Part shown: one piece after another, positions 8,584 to 17,900 of the stretch
Layout: each line of letters opens with the position of its first letter
How positions within the stretch are numbered: position 1 is the first letter of the stretch
Assembly (NCBI GenBank): GCA_944322615.1
Contig: CALUPH010000006.1
Location: forward strand, 60,641 to 124,640
Length of the DNA: 64,000 nt
DNA from: Candidatus Gastranaerophilales bacterium
GTDB lineage: Bacteria > Cyanobacteriota > Vampirovibrionia > Gastranaerophilales > Gastranaerophilaceae
Direction: 5' to 3'
The notes under the pieces: model-generated
Seen by the model: only the letters and a program-made list of their open reading frames with translations
Databases searched by the model: none
Told to the model about the DNA's origin: nothing
Program-made: the position numbers and the translations under genes

Positions 8584-9624
8584 TTAAATAATATTTTTAA
8601 AATTATTTTTTATTGTATCAATGAATGATATCTTTTGTAAATTGACAAAATAATCATATCCTTGGATTACAACATCTTTTGATTCTATAAATTCTTTTGA
8701 ATGAACAAGTTTGACCAATTTATTATAATCGGGATGTTTTTTATCTTGAATATTAATTTTGTTATAAAGCTCCTCTAAATCTCTTGAACAATCAAGTCCT
8801 AAGAATCTTACTTTTGCATCTATTTGCCTGCAGAATTTTATTATTTGAGGAATTTCTTTATAGTTTATGCTTGTTACAGTAAAATGCAGTTCAAATCGTT
8901 CAATTTTCCCGCTTTTTTTTAAGGAGGATAAGTACATAATATTATCTATTACTTTTTTATAATCTCCGCCTTTTACGATTTTGTTATATATTTTTTCACT
9001 GAACGCATGTAATGATACTGTCATCATAGAAATCTTATCTGTTAAATTAAGATTTTCTATATTTTCTTTTGTGCATTGAATACCATTTGTAATTATTTCA
9101 AATTTTATATTTGGAAATTTTATTGCAATTTCTTTGATTAAATCTCTGGAGATTTTACTTGCAAAGACTTCTCCCACAGCATTTGTTTTTACGTATTTTG
9201 CGTGTTCCAGCCAAGGGGTTAATATTTCAATTAGCTTGTCTTCTTTGTCTTTTGGAATTAAATTCGTATTTATTTTATAATTTTCTCCACGGCAAAATAT
9301 ACATTTTACATCACAAAATTCATCTAAACCTAATAGTATTCTCTCCGGAGGTTCAGAAACTAACTTTGGTTCATTATCTTTTATCTCTTGTAAAATTTCA
9401 AGATTTTGACATCCTGGACATAAAGAAAAATCATTGTTATAAAGTTTTTCTCGAAATTCTTTTGCACGGTCGCCATTCCAAATTTCATCAAAGGTTTGTT
9501 CAAAAATATTCCCGAATGAATATCCTCTTATCCAACCGCAAGAGCAAGGATATACCTCTCCATAAGGCATTATTTCAGCTAAAATGTATGGATTTGGACA
9601 ATATATGTGTTTATTTTCTTTCAT
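8584..9624 (-). CDS. radical SAM protein with N-terminal SPASM-like domain
   Basis: 346 residues. SPASM-like region first (C9, C27, C29, then SFGNIFEQTFDEIWNGDRAK, C69/C72), then the core with triad C104, C108, C111 (CDVKCIFC) and an AVGE motif in place of GGE. Its ATG overlaps the stop of the upstream gene by one base (TAATG), indicating translational coupling with the VDKF-family radical SAM gene at 9624. Downstream, after 16 bases, is the SGNH-like gene. A 22-base exact match with the gene at 3534 lies in the IWNG-coding part. Confidence 0.85.
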   Translation of the reverse strand: MKENKHIYCPNPYILAEIMPYGEVYPCSCGWIRGYSFGNIFEQTFDEIWNGDRAKEFREKLYNNDFSLCPGCQNLEILQEIKDNEPKLVSEPPERILLGLDEFCDVKCIFCRGENYKINTNLIPKDKEDKLIEILTPWLEHAKYVKTNAVGEVFASKISRDLIKEIAIKFPNIKFEIITNGIQCTKENIENLNLTDKISMMTVSLHAFSEKIYNKIVKGGDYKKVIDNIMYLSSLKKSGKIERFELHFTVTSINYKEIPQIIKFCRQIDAKVRFLGLDCSRDLEELYNKINIQDKKHPDYNKLVKLVHSKEFIESKDVVIQGYDYFVNLQKISFIDTIKNNFKNII

Positions 9625-10607
9625 TATCTACCGTTATCTATATATCTAATGCATTCTGTATAGCCGCAAGTTGTTAATATTTCTCTATATGAAAGATTAC
9701 ATTTATGCTCATGGGCATAGTTTACTATCATTTGAATATATTCCTTAACATTTTCAGGAAGATATTTATTCTTTTCATACCAATGGTGCTCAAGTTCCAG
9801 TTGGATATTTGTTAACCCTAAGTCTTCTACAATTTTAAGCCATGCTTTAACCTCTTCAAGAGTATCATTGTATCCTGGAATAAAAATGTATTTAATACCA
9901 ATTAAACTTGCTGAAATCGGATCTAAACCTTTTTTATATTTTTTTATGTTGTTTATTACCTTCTTGAAATAATCAACATTCTTTATACTTTTATATGTTT
10001 CTCTGGTTCCTGCATCAAGTGAAATAGTAACAGCTGCTCTTCTTTTTTCAAGACCTTTTCTTATCCATTTTGAATAATCTACAGCTGCTGAATTTATCAT
10101 GATAAAGATATTAGTTTTTTCTAAAAAGAATTTCATTAAATCAGGGAATTCCTTTAATATTGTAGGTTCTCCTCCTGTAATGTTTACATTACCATTGTTA
10201 CTTAACATATTTTGTTTTAAAGCATCTTGTAAAACAGGTAAGATTTTCCATGGCTTTAATGAATTTAAGAATTTTTTTTGATCATGGGTGTGGCAATAAA
10301 TGCAGTCTAATTGACAATTTTCCCAGTGGTTTATAAGAATATACTTTAACTGCATAGAGCCATCCCAGTCTTTCACCTGAAGGCTGGGACATCCTTCACA
10401 TATTTTGGGTATATCTCCTTTTGCAAATCTGTCTCTGTATTCTTGTTTTATTTGTCTTATTTTATCCCAATCAAATAATTCGCCTTTATAATCCTCAATA
10501 ATCTTTATTGCTTCAAATTTCATGCACATTGAATAGCTGCACAAAACAGCTGCATCTCTTATAAAACACATTCCATTTTCAACAAATTCACAAGATAAAT
10601 ATCCCAT
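9624..10607 (-). CDS. radical SAM protein, VDKF paralogue
   Basis: 327 residues starting MGYLSCEFVENG, with CEGC at 70-73, triad C98, C102, C105 (CQLDCIYC), intact TGGEP, signature NVDYFKKVINNIKKY, and IKYIFIPGYNDT. GAGGG ribosome binding site. Translationally coupled to the N-SPASM radical SAM gene downstream, which suggests the two types act as a pair. Substrate unknown. Confidence 0.87.
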   Translation of the reverse strand: MGYLSCEFVENGMCFIRDAAVLCSYSMCMKFEAIKIIEDYKGELFDWDKIRQIKQEYRDRFAKGDIPKICEGCPSLQVKDWDGSMQLKYILINHWENCQLDCIYCHTHDQKKFLNSLKPWKILPVLQDALKQNMLSNNGNVNITGGEPTILKEFPDLMKFFLEKTNIFIMINSAAVDYSKWIRKGLEKRRAAVTISLDAGTRETYKSIKNVDYFKKVINNIKKYKKGLDPISASLIGIKYIFIPGYNDTLEEVKAWLKIVEDLGLTNIQLELEHHWYEKNKYLPENVKEYIQMIVNYAHEHKCNLSYREILTTCGYTECIRYIDNGR

Positions 10608-10638
10608 TATTTTCCCTCTTAAACTTTTTATATATTAA

Positions 10639-11646
10639 TTATAAATGAGAAAATTTATATTTCAAAGATTTAATAAAACTAATAGGTTTTAGGTTCTTCA
10701 TACAATCATTTATTGTACAAGCATCAGAGTTGAATATTGGATTTCTTAATACTTTTACAAAATCGTTATATTTCGGGTGTTTTTCATCGAAAATATTCAA
10801 CTTTTTATAAATATCTTTGTTTGTTTCTAACTCTAAAAGTTCCAGAAATCCCACCGTTGCACCAAGTTTCTCTGCCATTTTTATGTATGGATCCATTTCT
10901 TTATAATTATATGCTGTAACTACGAAGTTTAATATAAATTTATCCAATTTACCTGTTCTTTTAAGTTCAGATAAAAATTCAAGATTTTTCATTACCTTTT
11001 TGTAATTTCCGCCAATAACCAGTTTTTCATATGTTTTTTGTTTGACAGCATGTAATGATATTGTTATAGATAAAAGTTTATCGATGATTCCTAATTCTTC
11101 CAGGTTCTCTTTGTCGCAGAGTATACCATTCGAGATTAATGAAAATTTTACTTTTGGGAATTTTTCAGAAATTTTCTTAATTAATTTTCTTGAATGAGCA
11201 CTTGCAAGTGCTTCGCCAACTCCGGATAGTACAACATTTTCTGCGTTTTCCAGCATATTTGTTATTATATTATCCATGTTTTCATTGAAATATGTTAAAT
11301 CTTGTTTTTGATGGCAACTTCTGCAAAATATGCATTTTACATTGCAAGTTGCATCATAGCAGAAAATAAATGTTTTTGGCTTTTCAACTGTTTCTGCAAC
11401 AACAACATTATGTGTACAGTCTTTTACACATAAATCCAAATTACAGATATTATAGTTTCCTGTTATAAATTGTCGTCTAAATTCTTTTGCTCTTTCTCCA
11501 TTCCAGATTTGGTCGAAAGATTCTTGGTATATATTACCCAAAGAATAAGAATTACACCAAGGCGGACAACATACATAAACATCACCTTGCATGCTTATTT
11601 GTGCCGATTCAAATGGAAATGTGCATATATTATCTGTTTTTTGCAA
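10639..11646 (-). CDS. radical SAM protein with N-terminal SPASM-like domain
   Basis: 335 residues. Front region: C8, CC at 26-27, C31, SLGNIYQESFDQIWNGERAK, C68/C73/C77. Core triad C101, C105, C108 (CNVKCIFC), with a GVGE motif. First gene of the probable operon 11646 to 7647. It is divergent from the radical SAM gene at 11735 across 88 bases. Function unknown; third member of the permuted architecture in this window. Confidence 0.85.
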   Translation of the reverse strand: MQKTDNICTFPFESAQISMQGDVYVCCPPWCNSYSLGNIYQESFDQIWNGERAKEFRRQFITGNYNICNLDLCVKDCTHNVVVAETVEKPKTFIFCYDATCNVKCIFCRSCHQKQDLTYFNENMDNIITNMLENAENVVLSGVGEALASAHSRKLIKKISEKFPKVKFSLISNGILCDKENLEELGIIDKLLSITISLHAVKQKTYEKLVIGGNYKKVMKNLEFLSELKRTGKLDKFILNFVVTAYNYKEMDPYIKMAEKLGATVGFLELLELETNKDIYKKLNIFDEKHPKYNDFVKVLRNPIFNSDACTINDCMKNLKPISFIKSLKYKFSHL

Positions 11647-11690
11647 TTAAGATCGCCTCCATTAAAAATATATCATAATTATGTTCATTC

Positions 11691-11699
11691 TGATATAAT
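11691..11699 (+). promoter_or_regulatory. extended -10 promoter element
   Basis: TGATATAAT, 35 bases before the ATG at 11735; same extended -10 form as at 5657 and 14251. Confidence 0.5.
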
Positions 11700-11734
11700 A
11701 CCTATAGTTTATTATATTGAATTCAAAGGTAAAA

Positions 11735-12763
11735 ATGGAATATAAGTGTTGTAATCATATCTTAGGAAGTATAGATCTTAGTTTTAGCGGTTTTAAGTAT
11801 TGTAATGAGGTTTGGGAAGGTCCTGAATACATTTCTTATAAAGAAGAAAATGCTTTCGATAAGAATGAAAAACGACGTATTGAAATAATAAACAATATGA
11901 AGAATGGTATTATTCCTGAGCGTTGCAAATTGTGTCCATTATTAGAACAAAAAGATTGGAAAGAGTTTGATGGAAAAATTCATAAAATAACCATATTCAA
12001 TTGGAAACATTGTAATGCTGCTTGTTTTTATTGTTCAGTTCATTCAGAATTCTTCGACGGAGTTAAAAAAAGTGCTGATTATGATGCATTGCCTATTATT
12101 CAAAAATTAATAGAAGAAGAAAGAATAACAGAAGATACTTTTGTTGCTTTTATGGGGGGAGAACCCACAATGCTTGAGGAATTTCCTCAAATTATGAAGT
12201 TGCTTTTAGATAAAAAATGCAGAATTGAGGTTTTGTCAAACGGAATTAAATATGAGCCTATAATTGGTGAAATGCTTAAGGCGGAAAAGAATAATACTAT
12301 ATGTATATCTGTTGATTGCGGTTCAAAAGAGGCTTATAAAAAAATTAAAAGAGTTGATAAGTTTGAAGAAGTTTCTCAAACAATAAAACGCTATATTGAT
12401 GATGCCGGTATAAATTCAAGCAGAATCAAAGTGAAATATATTATTTTTCCGAATGTTAATGACAATAAGCAGGAGATAGATTTATTCTTTGATTTATGCA
12501 AAAAAATAGGTGTAAAAACTGTTGCAAGAGCTGTTAACCATGTTGAAAGCAAGATGAGTACAACAAAAAACCAAGTGATTGAAGCTTCTGTTATAAAATC
12601 ATATAAATATTTTGAAGAACAAGCTAAAAAGTATAATTTTGAACTTCAACCCGAACCTTGGGCTGATGCTATTGTTGAAAATAAAGTTTATAATTGCAGA
12701 AAAATATCAATTATGACTAGATTGAAATCTGAGCTTCATTTTTTACTTGGGAAAAAGAACTGA
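11735..12763 (+). CDS. radical SAM protein, VDKF paralogue
   Basis: 342 residues from the ATG at 11735, chosen because AAAGG lies about five bases upstream and the N terminus MEYKCC aligns with paralogues; a TTG at 11717 is possible. CKLC at 64-67, triad C93, C97, C100 (CNAACFYC), intact MGGEP, signature KRVDKFEEV, strand VKYIIFPNVNDN. The 3' end stops nine bases before the convergent gene at 12773. Substrate unknown. Confidence 0.86.
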   Translation: MEYKCCNHILGSIDLSFSGFKYCNEVWEGPEYISYKEENAFDKNEKRRIEIINNMKNGIIPERCKLCPLLEQKDWKEFDGKIHKITIFNWKHCNAACFYCSVHSEFFDGVKKSADYDALPIIQKLIEEERITEDTFVAFMGGEPTMLEEFPQIMKLLLDKKCRIEVLSNGIKYEPIIGEMLKAEKNNTICISVDCGSKEAYKKIKRVDKFEEVSQTIKRYIDDAGINSSRIKVKYIIFPNVNDNKQEIDLFFDLCKKIGVKTVARAVNHVESKMSTTKNQVIEASVIKSYKYFEEQAKKYNFELQPEPWADAIVENKVYNCRKISIMTRLKSELHFLLGKKN

Positions 12764-12772
12764 AAATATTTA

Positions 12773-14206
12773 TTAGAAATTAAGCTTGCTAAGTTTATCT
12801 TGTTTTTTATATTTATTTTGTAATTGTATTTTTTTGAATAAACTTCTAATGTTTTTGTTTGGATTGTATGTTATTGTTGAATGACTTGTCTTAATTATTT
12901 CTTCAATAATCTTATCATCCTCAAAATTTTCTATAATGATATCAAAGTCAAATCCAAGACGAAGTATGAACATTAGTTTTTCTTTTAAATCGTTGTCTAT
13001 TTTTTTTGTTATTTTAATAAATGCTTTTCTTGTTGGTGCAAATTTTTCTTTTTGTACTAAGTCTTCAAGTTTTTCTTTTATATCATTGTATGAAATATCA
13101 TAAATATTTATATATAAATTTGAGTAATATTGATTTTTATCAATATCTTTATCTTTTTTATCTATATATAAATCAGTGAATTTATCTTTGTTTTCATTAT
13201 AAAATGCTATTTGCTTTTCATATATTCGATGAGCTCTATTCATAAAAGCAAGAAAGGAAGTAACTTTTATATTGTATTTTTTTGCAATTATTTCAACATA
13301 TCTAAGCATTTTTAATGTTCTGTTTATGTATTTTTTGTTTTCGCATTGCTCAGAAGATGAAACACTATGTTCTGAATCAAATTGAACTTCAACTAGTCCG
13401 AGTTTTTTACAGTTATAGATCCATTCTTCTACTTCTTTAGAAGTGTCATTATAGTTAGTAAATAAAATAAATTTGGAAATCACAAAGTTTTTTTCTTTTG
13501 AATGATTAAGATATGTTTTCATATTTTGAAGAACAACATTATAAAATTTTGTTCCTTTTATCTTTTCAAAGGTTTCTTTTGTACCGGAATCTATACTTGT
13601 AACTATTGCTGCACTACTAACTTTTTCTAGTGCATTGCATAAACTTTTAGAAAGTCTTATTCCTGACGTTGGTACATAAATTTCTGGCACATTATTTCTA
13701 GAAAATAAGTCGACTAACCAATCAAATTCTTTCATTAAGGTCGGTTCTCCGCCAACAAATCTCAATGACCCATTAAATTTTAACAGCTTTTTATCTAGTA
13801 ATTCATTAATAATTGGCTTTATGTCTATTTCTTGTTCTCTGTTATGCCACTCTGGTATTCTTCCTGTTGGACAGTATACACATCTTGAGTTGCATTTCAT
13901 TATGTGACCGGCTGTTAAGTGATTGATATAATCTTCATCATCCCAATCTCTTTCCTTCAGTTCAAAACAACCTTCACATTGAGAAGGATATATTCCGTTT
14001 TTTGCATTTTCTCTTAATTTCTTTTTCTCTTCAAAAATATATTTCCAGTCAAGTTTTTCATTTTTTAAATCAAAATATAAATATAACCTGTCTTTAAAGT
14101 CCAGATTATCTGTATTACAACAATGTCCAACAACTAAATGCTGAGTTCCCGGATCTAAGTAAAAATATATTCCGTGTTCTAATAATCTGCAACTTTTGTA
14201 TCTCAT
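12773..14206 (-). CDS. radical SAM protein, VDKF family, with 150-residue C-terminal extension
   Basis: 477 residues, clearly longer than its paralogues (327-342). The front is standard for the family: MRYKSC, CC at 29-30, CEGC at 77-80, triad C105, C109, C112 (CNSRCVYC), VGGEP. The signature is degenerate (GTKFYNVV). After about residue 325 comes a Lys/Asp-rich, probably alpha/beta extension without Cys, in the stretch encoded at about 12,780-13,230. I do not recognise it; it could bind a partner or substrate. Confidence 0.83.
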   Translation of the reverse strand: MRYKSCRLLEHGIYFYLDPGTQHLVVGHCCNTDNLDFKDRLYLYFDLKNEKLDWKYIFEEKKKLRENAKNGIYPSQCEGCFELKERDWDDEDYINHLTAGHIMKCNSRCVYCPTGRIPEWHNREQEIDIKPIINELLDKKLLKFNGSLRFVGGEPTLMKEFDWLVDLFSRNNVPEIYVPTSGIRLSKSLCNALEKVSSAAIVTSIDSGTKETFEKIKGTKFYNVVLQNMKTYLNHSKEKNFVISKFILFTNYNDTSKEVEEWIYNCKKLGLVEVQFDSEHSVSSSEQCENKKYINRTLKMLRYVEIIAKKYNIKVTSFLAFMNRAHRIYEKQIAFYNENKDKFTDLYIDKKDKDIDKNQYYSNLYINIYDISYNDIKEKLEDLVQKEKFAPTRKAFIKITKKIDNDLKEKLMFILRLGFDFDIIIENFEDDKIIEEIIKTSHSTITYNPNKNIRSLFKKIQLQNKYKKQDKLSKLNF

Positions 14207-14250
14207 ATCAAAAATGGTATCACGTTAAAAGTAAATCTACAAATTATTTA

Positions 14251-14259
14251 TGATATAAT
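14251..14259 (+). promoter_or_regulatory. extended -10 promoter element
   Basis: TGATATAAT about 27 bases before the ATG at 14286. Confidence 0.5.
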
Positions 14260-14285
14260 ATTTTTATAGAAATAATAGGTATTAT

Positions 14286-15296
14286 ATGAAAAAGATGTAC
14301 AGATGCAGATATTTGGCTCACGGTCTTTATATTCATTATGACTGCTTTCGTCATTGTCATCTTTCAATACATTCACCAAATGAGAGAAATAATAACTATA
14401 TAATTCCCTATAAAGGTCCAAAAGATAAAGTTGATTGGACTAAAGTTTTTGAAATAAAAAATCAGCTTGTAGAAAATATGAGAAATGGTGATATACCACC
14501 TTTTTGCAAAGGTTGTCATTGGATAGAAGAGTTTGATGAAAATTCACCTGAACAATTCCAGTCAGATTTTGACAATTATATAGATATGATTTGGATAGGT
14601 CACTCTAATGAGTGTAATGCAAACTGCATATATTGTTTTTCATATCAAGAAATTTTAGAACACAGAACAATAAAAGGTTATGATATATTTCCGTTGTTTA
14701 AAGAGCTTTTAGATAAGAAAATATATAATTTGGAAAAAGAACCGAATGCCCATGTATCATTTGCTATGGGGGAACCAACAATTCTTAAAAATTTTGATGA
14801 TATTATAAATTTGTTTGCAAAATATGGTAATAGACATTTTGCACTTTATACAAATGGTATAAAAACCAGTAAAATGGTTCTTCAAGTTCTAAAAATGGAA
14901 AATATTGATATAAGAATAGTTATTTCTTTAGATGCCGGTTCAAGAGAAGTTTTCAAAAAAGTCAAAAAAGTTGATAAATTTAAAGATACTTGTAAAACTA
15001 TAAAAGAATACGCAGGTGCTGCAAAAGAATCAAGACCTAATGCACTTGGCGTTAAATATATTATTATTCCTAATGTGAATGATACAAAGGAAGAAATTGA
15101 TAAGTGGTATGATTTATGTACAAAAGAGCTTGGGGTTAAATATTTAATAGCTGATATTGAAGAAAAATGGTTTGTAAGACAATCCGGCGAAGTACCTGAA
15201 TATGTTAAGGACTTATTAAGATATATAAGAAATAGATGTGAACAAGATAATATTGCTTTTGAATTTTATGATAGGGCCTTAGTTTTGAATTTATAG
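14286..15296 (+). CDS. radical SAM protein, VDKF paralogue, MGEP variant
   Basis: 336 residues. CKGC at 74-77, triad C110, C114, C117 (CNANCIYC). The GGE motif reads AMGEP, losing the first Gly but keeping Glu. Signature KKVDKFKDT, strand VKYIIIPNVNDTKEEID. The N-terminal part has HCH near 23-25 rather than a CC pair. Eight bases separate it from the next radical SAM gene, so they form an operon. Substrate unknown. Confidence 0.86.
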   Translation: MKKMYRCRYLAHGLYIHYDCFRHCHLSIHSPNERNNNYIIPYKGPKDKVDWTKVFEIKNQLVENMRNGDIPPFCKGCHWIEEFDENSPEQFQSDFDNYIDMIWIGHSNECNANCIYCFSYQEILEHRTIKGYDIFPLFKELLDKKIYNLEKEPNAHVSFAMGEPTILKNFDDIINLFAKYGNRHFALYTNGIKTSKMVLQVLKMENIDIRIVISLDAGSREVFKKVKKVDKFKDTCKTIKEYAGAAKESRPNALGVKYIIIPNVNDTKEEIDKWYDLCTKELGVKYLIADIEEKWFVRQSGEVPEYVKDLLRYIRNRCEQDNIAFEFYDRALVLNL

Positions 15297-15304
15297 GGTA
15301 TATA

Positions 15305-16300
15305 ATGGGTAAGAAATATTTTTGTGATGAATTAAATAATGTTTTGTCTTGTTTTCATGATCGTATAATGTCTTGCTGTTCAGGTCAGATTGGACCGGTA
15401 TATTATGAAGCTTATCGCGGACAAAAGATAGACTGGGATGAATTCAAGAAAGTAAAACAAACTGCCTTTGAACTTTTAACTGATGAAAATATAGACAAAT
15501 CGCCTTGCAAAGGTTGTTTTTTTCTTCGTGAAAGAAAACCTGAAGATAAAGTTTCTCCTACTTTTTCTACTTTGAATATAAGTCATTGGACTCAATGCAA
15601 TTGCGGGTGTATATATTGTGCCAGAATGCTCGATTCTAAAGGAAAAATAACGTATAAACCTGCAAAGAGTGAATATTATGATTTTTTGCCATTATTGAAA
15701 CAATTGTATAAAAATGAATTACTTGATAGAAAAAATTTGATGGCAAGTATTCAAGGCGGAGATATATCTGTCCTGAAAGAATTTGAACCAATAGTAAAAG
15801 AATTTTTAAAACAAGGTGTTGGAAGTTTTTATATTCTATCAAATAATATAAAATATCAACCAATTATAAAAAAATTGTTAGATAGAAATATATGTACATT
15901 TACAACTGCATTAGATTGTGCAACACCTGAAATTTTTCTTAAATTGAAACGAGTTGATAAGTTTAAAGATTCTGTAGAAAATTTGAAAAAATATGTAAAA
16001 AGCAAACATCCTGAAGGTGTTGTTGTTAAGTATATTATTATAGAGCATATTAATGATAATATTGAAGAAATAACAAAATTTGTAAACTTAATGTCTGCAA
16101 TCGGAGTGCAAAATATTGAGTTTATGATAGATAATAAGTATGTAATGTTTACAAATTTAGATGAAAAACCTTTGCCAAAACATTATGGAGAATTATATCT
16201 CTGTTTTAAGAAATTATGTCAGGAAAAAGGTATAAACTTAAGGGTTTGGTCCAAAACTGAACATATAATTAATACATATGCGTTAAAAAGCATTAGTTAG
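15305..16300 (+). CDS. radical SAM protein, VDKF paralogue, QGGD variant
   Basis: 331 residues, most like the proteins encoded at 1505 and 2556: CC-x4-GP near 24-31, CKGC at 68-71, triad C98, C102, C105 (CNCGCIYC), QGGDISVL in place of GGEP, signature KRVDKFKDSVENLKKY. Short GGGTA-type ribosome binding site. The 3' end overlaps the convergent membrane-protein gene by eight bases. Confidence 0.86.
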   Translation: MGKKYFCDELNNVLSCFHDRIMSCCSGQIGPVYYEAYRGQKIDWDEFKKVKQTAFELLTDENIDKSPCKGCFFLRERKPEDKVSPTFSTLNISHWTQCNCGCIYCARMLDSKGKITYKPAKSEYYDFLPLLKQLYKNELLDRKNLMASIQGGDISVLKEFEPIVKEFLKQGVGSFYILSNNIKYQPIIKKLLDRNICTFTTALDCATPEIFLKLKRVDKFKDSVENLKKYVKSKHPEGVVVKYIIIEHINDNIEEITKFVNLMSAIGVQNIEFMIDNKYVMFTNLDEKPLPKHYGELYLCFKKLCQEKGINLRVWSKTEHIINTYALKSIS

Positions 16301-17900
16301 ATATATATTTGCTTATTTTAGAAAATTTTAATTCATTTAGTTCTTTTTCGTTAAAAGAACCTCCATTTTTATAATAATCAGATATGGCTTCTTCTTCTGT
16401 TTTAAATATCATGCCTTTTGCAATATCAACGTTATATATGGTATTAAGATATCCCAGATAATGTGGATATTGTTCATAATAATATGTTTTACCAATGTAA
16501 TCATTACTTTCTAGATCATATGGTAATAAATTATTTATTGTTGGAATTATTACATGAATTTCTTCTTTTGGAAGAATAGCTGTTTTACCTTTAGAAAAAT
16601 AAAATACTGCAATTTTGTCTGCAATATATGTTACTTTTCTATTTTCTGGATATGATAAATCTATATTTTTGTATGTATTTACGATATATAGTGTGCAAGA
16701 TAAAATAAGACATATAGACACAAGTTTTGTAACTAGTTTATTTTTTTGATAAAACAAAAATCCTAATGTGTAGAAATTTATTATATATAGAAATATCTTG
16801 AAACTAAATAGTATAGAAGGATAAAGAATCCAAAAACGAGGTAATATATTGTAATTAGAATCAGCACGATAATCATATGTTTGCCCTAACAAAAATAAGG
16901 AACAGAAAAAAAGTAAGAAACTACAAATAGAAAAAATTATATATTTTATTACTTTTTGTTGTTCTTCATTATTTTCTTTATTTAAAATTAAAGCTGTATA
17001 GCTTATTAACAAAGGTATAAAGAGAAAGAAGTTATCATAAATTATTTTTTTATAAAAGACATATATGAAATCTATTATTTCTTTTATGTTGAAATTTAAT
17101 ATTATTTTTAATCCATAACCATTAAAAGTATTTATAAAACCATTGCTCATATATACAAAAATACTTGCTATTAATGATATTATTAACGTAAACAATATAT
17201 AACTAAAATTAGTATTTTTGTTGATTACATATTTTTTGATTAAAGAATCTATAAATAGCAATAGTAAGAGCGTAATGGAAACTATATTAACTTGTTCATT
17301 TCCTGTCGTTACTAACAGAGCAAGAAAAAATAAATAAAAAATATTCTTTAGGGAAAGTTTATGATTTTTAATATATAAATCTGAAAGTTTATACCAAAGT
17401 AAGAAAAAACATATTATAGGAAAGATATATCCCATAAAGAACTGGTATGTATCAAAACAATGGATGTAATTTAAGTCTATCAAAAAACTCATTGCTGAAA
17501 AAAAACTAATTATTGATAGTAAGGTTATATAAATATCTGTTTTCTTAAATCTGTATAAAGAGATGCTCATTAAATAAACTAGAAAAACAAAACAACCAGA
17601 TTTTATGATTTGGCTAGAATATATATAAAAATCTTGAGGATGTATATTTAATTTTAATGGGAGTATTTTAACTATAAAGATAGAAAATAGCTCGGTAAAA
17701 AAACGTCCGTGATAGAAATTAATGTAATGAGAAAAAAGATCTACTATATCATCATTTTGTATATAAGAAAATCTTAGCTTATATGCTAAGTAAAAAAAGA
17801 ATGATAATAAAATAAAAGTATTTGATATAAATACAATGTACTTATTATCTAATATATTTTTAATTTTATTCTTCCAATAAATCACGTTTGACCATTTCAT
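16293..17900 (-). CDS. multi-pass membrane protein, DUF6056/GT-C-like
   Basis: 535 residues with about 11-12 hydrophobic segments. An early loop carries NDD followed by HGRF (about residues 49-68), a pattern typical of DUF6056 and GT-C type glycosyltransferases that use polyprenyl-phosphate sugars, and a later TGNEQ loop. Its start lies 35 bases inside gmd, so it is coupled to GDP-sugar synthesis. Likely transfers or exports a sugar on the surface glycan; donor and acceptor unknown. A GTG six codons in is another possible start. Confidence 0.62.
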   Translation of the reverse strand: MKWSNVIYWKNKIKNILDNKYIVFISNTFILLSFFFYLAYKLRFSYIQNDDIVDLFSHYINFYHGRFFTELFSIFIVKILPLKLNIHPQDFYIYSSQIIKSGCFVFLVYLMSISLYRFKKTDIYITLLSIISFFSAMSFLIDLNYIHCFDTYQFFMGYIFPIICFFLLWYKLSDLYIKNHKLSLKNIFYLFFLALLVTTGNEQVNIVSITLLLLLFIDSLIKKYVINKNTNFSYILFTLIISLIASIFVYMSNGFINTFNGYGLKIILNFNIKEIIDFIYVFYKKIIYDNFFLFIPLLISYTALILNKENNEEQQKVIKYIIFSICSFLLFFCSLFLLGQTYDYRADSNYNILPRFWILYPSILFSFKIFLYIINFYTLGFLFYQKNKLVTKLVSICLILSCTLYIVNTYKNIDLSYPENRKVTYIADKIAVFYFSKGKTAILPKEEIHVIIPTINNLLPYDLESNDYIGKTYYYEQYPHYLGYLNTIYNVDIAKGMIFKTEEEAISDYYKNGGSFNEKELNELKFSKISKYISN

